This document shows, piece by piece, positions 5,083 to 5,428 of a DNA stretch of 5,428 nt. Position numbers and translations under genes: made by a program. Source of the stretch: Chromatiales bacterium (lineage in GTDB: Bacteria; Pseudomonadota; Gammaproteobacteria; CAMYNG01). The stretch is from assembly GCA_027021685.1 (NCBI GenBank), contig JALUTW010000501.1:1-5428 (forward strand). The letters run 5' to 3'. How positions within the stretch are numbered: position 1 is the stretch's first letter; each line of letters opens with the position of its first letter. Below the pieces are notes generated by a model, which had not been told where the DNA came from, made no database searches, and saw nothing but the letters and a program-made list of their open reading frames with translations.

Positions 5083-5428
5083 ACAGGTCGTTCCGACAGT
5101 TGACGCCCGGCATCCGTCCCCTGAACCGCACTGCGGCGCTCGCGCACGGCGGCGGCCAGGGATTCGAGCAGCGGGCGGGTGTCGCTCCACGGCAGGCAGG
5201 GGTCGGTGATGCTCTGGCCGAAGGTGAGCGGCTGACCGGGCACCACGTCCTGGCGCCCGCCCACCAGGTGGCTTTCGATCATCACGCCGATGATGCGATC
5301 ATCCCCGGCGCCGATCTGGGCCGCCACGTCCGCCCCCACCTCCACCTGGCGCATGTACTGCTTGCGGCTGTTACCGTGGCTGAGATCGATCATCAGCCGC
5401 TCCGGCAGCCCGGCCTTGCGCAACTGTT
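5079..5428 (-). CDS. aroG: Class I DAHP synthase (3-deoxy-7-phosphoheptulonate synthase), C-terminal part
   Basis: This cytoplasmic metal-dependent enzyme condenses phosphoenolpyruvate with erythrose 4-phosphate, the first step of the shikimate pathway. The frame is open to the right edge, so the N-terminal two thirds are missing; 115 complete codons are visible. Recognisable blocks are LMIDLSHGNSRKQ (metal-ligand histidine, visible residue 17), IIGVMIESHLVGG (glutamate, residue 51) and GQSITDPCLPW (aspartate, residue 75). These correspond to three of the four metal ligands of E. coli AroG; the cysteine ligand lies in the missing part. After the usual end near AAAVRERR the protein has a tail of about 16 residues (SAVQGTDAGRQLSERPV), terminated by a TAG inside a REP element. 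The gene converges on the kinase gene across the repeat region. The isozyme type (AroF, AroG or AroH, hence the feedback inhibitor) cannot be told from this fragment. Confidence 0.93.
   Translation of the reverse strand, partial: QLRKAGLPERLMIDLSHGNSRKQYMRQVEVGADVAAQIGAGDDRIIGVMIESHLVGGRQDVVPGQPLTFGQSITDPCLPWSDTRPLLESLAAAVRERRSAVQGTDAGRQLSERPV

Noticed and set aside
4670..5103. Small plus-strand open frames in the repeat region (4670-4942, 4867-5103)
   Set aside because: They are built from the REP and heptad repeats and translate to the same repeated peptides. They have no Shine-Dalgarno site and no independent coding signal.

Overview
The window is GC-rich, densely coding DNA, most like a gammaproteobacterium. 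The REP-type repeats built on GTAGGAG/CTCCTAC and the nitrate-assimilation gene set recall Pseudomonas and especially the Ectothiorhodospiraceae (Thioalkalivibrio-like). That placement is an impression from repeat style, gene order and base composition, not a search result.

Layout. Positions 1-888 (minus) hold the N-terminal part of the NAD(P)H nitrite reductase large subunit (nirB), which runs off the left edge. Positions 889-1340 are a 452-bp divergent regulatory region. A NarK/NasA-type nitrate transporter (1341-2813, plus) follows, then a PP2C phosphatase-Ser/Thr kinase fusion with a C-terminal membrane anchor (2902-4605, plus). Positions 4606-5078 are a non-coding mosaic of REP-like inverted repeats, 7-bp tandem repeats and a TTTGCG-type repeat. 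Positions 5079-5428 (minus) are the C-terminal part of a class I DAHP synthase that enters from the right edge and converges on the kinase gene.

How the parts fit. The transporter imports nitrate (or nitrite) and NirB reduces nitrite to ammonium. The divergent region carries two exact 16-bp matches to the sigma-54 promoter consensus, one facing nirB and one facing the transporter. Between them lie two good NtrC-like palindromes, each with a weaker partner about three helical turns away. This is the arrangement expected of a nitrogen-limitation-controlled (RpoN/NtrC) divergent assimilation locus. The phosphatase-kinase probably shares the transporter's transcript. Similar fusions occur beside nasA/nirB in pseudomonads, but I know of no established substrate, and this is the most interesting protein in the window. 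The DAHP synthase (aromatic amino-acid pathway) is an unrelated neighbour. Its stop codon lies inside a REP element.
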